NCBI GenBank assembly: GCA_030150505.1 | Contig: JASLFS010000059.1 | Coordinates: 1 to 6,894, forward strand | Origin: Vitreoscilla sp. | GTDB lineage: Bacteria; Pseudomonadota; Gammaproteobacteria; Burkholderiales; Neisseriaceae | Length of the DNA: 6,894 nucleotides | Direction: 5' to 3' | Shown: in pieces, positions 6,134 through 6,894 of the stretch | Layout of the letters: each line of letters starts with the position of its first letter | Numbering within the stretch: position 1 is the stretch's first letter | Notes under the pieces: model-generated | What the model was told of the DNA's origin: nothing | The model's database searches: none | What the model saw: only the letters and a program-made list of their open reading frames with translations | Made by a program: the position numbers and the translations under genes

Positions 6134-6607
6134 TTAGTATGATTTAAAAATAAATCTTTCGCCATCTGTTCCAAACGCAATAACATCATAATTTTCTTTT
6201 AAACCATCTTGCTCCATTCCCAAACTACCAATTGGCATACCAGGAACTGACAAGCCAAGTACATTATTTGGTAGTTTATCAAGAGCACTAACACTTTCTA
6301 TAGGCATATGTCCAACCAATACTTTTCCGTTTAATTTAGCAGTGTGGCAACTTGCTAAATCATCAGGAACATGATGTCTCTGATTAATATCATAAAATTC
6401 ATCATATTCCACAATATGGCTTTTTACGACATAACCAGCTTTCTCCATCGCTTCACCCCATGCTGTACAGCAGCCACAAGTAGGCGTTTTATAAAGATCA
6501 ATAATATTATCTTTCGCTTCTGCTTGTTGTGGGAATGAAGTTAAAGAAAAAGAAATAGCTCCTACACCAATGATTAATGCACTAATTGCTAGCTGAACTT
6601 TCCTCAT
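6134..6607 (-). CDS. Exported DUF411 metal-binding protein
   Basis: A 157-residue protein of the DUF411 family (PF04214, COG3019), often found with copper-resistance genes. The N-terminus MRKVQLAISA begins a Sec signal peptide: two basic residues, a hydrophobic core to about residue 24, and a cleavage site after AEA at residue 31. The mature part carries TPTCGCC (residues 42-47 from this start, Cys44/46/47), then SCHTA (86-90), VGHMP (98-102) and GLSVPGMPIGSLGME (118-132). These Cys, His and Met clusters are the family's likely metal ligands and suggest a periplasmic copper-binding or copper-handling role; this is inferred, not shown. Start choice: an in-frame GTG at 6619 would add four residues (MRFI). 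The ATG at 6607 is preferred because GAG of AGTGAG lies 7 nt upstream of it and the predicted transcription start leaves too short a leader for the GTG. It lies behind a MerR-type promoter and is apparently a single-gene unit. Confidence 0.92.
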   Translation of the reverse strand: MRKVQLAISALIIGVGAISFSLTSFPQQAEAKDNIIDLYKTPTCGCCTAWGEAMEKAGYVVKSHIVEYDEFYDINQRHHVPDDLASCHTAKLNGKVLVGHMPIESVSALDKLPNNVLGLSVPGMPIGSLGMEQDGLKENYDVIAFGTDGERFIFKSY

Positions 6608-6639
6608 TATAAATCTCACTAAAGTATAAAAATAAATAT

Positions 6640-6670
6640 AGCCTAATGATTTACCCTAGGTTAAGGTCAA
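6640..6670 (-). promoter_or_regulatory. MerR-family (CueR-like) metal-responsive promoter
   Basis: On the minus strand TTGACC (6670-6665) and TAGGCT (6645-6640) are separated by exactly 19 nt, longer than the 17-nt optimum. The spacer contains the imperfect dyad TTAACC-TA-GGGTAA (one mismatch in six). A long spacer carrying a dyad, with -35 TTGACC, is the hallmark of promoters activated by MerR-family metal sensors such as CueR. The start would fall near 6633, about 26 nt before the DUF411 ATG. No MerR-type gene is in the window, so the regulator must be elsewhere. Confidence 0.6.
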
Positions 6671-6894
6671 GCTTTAATAAAAAATTTACACCATTTTAAC
6701 AAAATATATATATTTGATTTATAAATAAAAATTATTCAAAACAAACCAGAATAAATGTCATTAACATTTCCAAATACAGTACTGTTTAAAAACAAGCGCC
6801 ACACAAAATATTCACAATCATTTTTTATAGGCACACAAAAAGTAGCCGAAGCTACTGACTGATTTGAATAATAAGGTCTTATATTGGATATTGG
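6671..6894. other. Right flank without a confident gene
   Basis: Beyond the DUF411 promoter the sequence is AT-rich. It contains the 10-bp perfect palindrome ACAGTACTGT (6776-6785) and the terminator-like hairpin at 6836-6856. Two minus-strand frames are open at the right edge: one of 52 codons to a TGA at 6738-6736, another of about 24 codons. They contradict or overlap the hairpin, and neither resembles a family I recognise. Confidence 0.4.
6836..6856 (-). terminator. UUCG-loop hairpin terminator at the right edge
   Basis: On the minus strand AGTAGC (6856-6851), loop TTCG, GCTACT (6846-6841), then TTTTGTGTG: a 6-bp stem with the stable UUCG tetraloop and a short T run. It would end a minus-strand gene lying mainly beyond the window. 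One frame from the edge stops at 6881-6879 (reading QYPI then TAA), a plausible distance ahead of it. The short stem leaves some doubt. Confidence 0.5.

Overview
The window is AT-rich DNA, roughly 35-38% GC by eye, and every supported gene lies on the minus strand. Five protein-coding genes are present. They are separated by long AT-rich spacers and by compact U-tailed hairpin terminators. The terminators (one with a UUCG loop), the N-terminal anchored YpfJ-type metallopeptidase and the periplasmic DUF411 protein suggest a Gram-negative proteobacterium. A low-GC gammaproteobacterium of the Acinetobacter/Moraxellaceae sort is my best guess, but no ribosomal or other taxonomic marker is present, so this is inference. 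There is no tRNA, rRNA, CRISPR array, transposase or other mobile element.

Layout from high to low coordinates, which is the direction of transcription. (1) At the right edge, 6836-6856 is a minus-strand terminator-like hairpin that probably belongs to a gene beyond the window. (2) 6134-6607 encodes an exported DUF411 metal-binding protein. Its promoter has the long 19-nt spacer and imperfect dyad typical of MerR-family (CueR-like) metal sensors, which suggests induction by copper or a related metal. (3) 4909-5769 encodes a membrane-anchored neutral zinc metallopeptidase (YpfJ/PF04228 family), with a perfect TATAAT box upstream and a strong terminator downstream. (4) 4538 to 2196 is a two-gene operon separated by only 3 nt: a YdhS-like FAD/NAD(P)-binding protein, then an AEC-family (auxin efflux carrier type) transporter. 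Close coupling of a flavoenzyme-like protein to an exporter family suggests that the transporter moves a product or substrate of the enzyme. This is the least understood part of the window. (5) 322-1689 encodes an NSS-family sodium-coupled amino-acid transporter with a structured upstream region and a classic terminator.

The DUF411 gene, the metallopeptidase gene and the NSS gene look like independent transcription units. They share no evident pathway with one another or with the enzyme/transporter pair. The enzyme/transporter pair looks more AT-rich than the metallopeptidase gene and lies between two long non-coding stretches, so it could be an accessory insertion, although no boundary repeats were found. 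The first 321 bases and the last 275 bases hold no confident gene. The left end contains short hydrophobic reading-frame fragments that may be a decayed small membrane protein.
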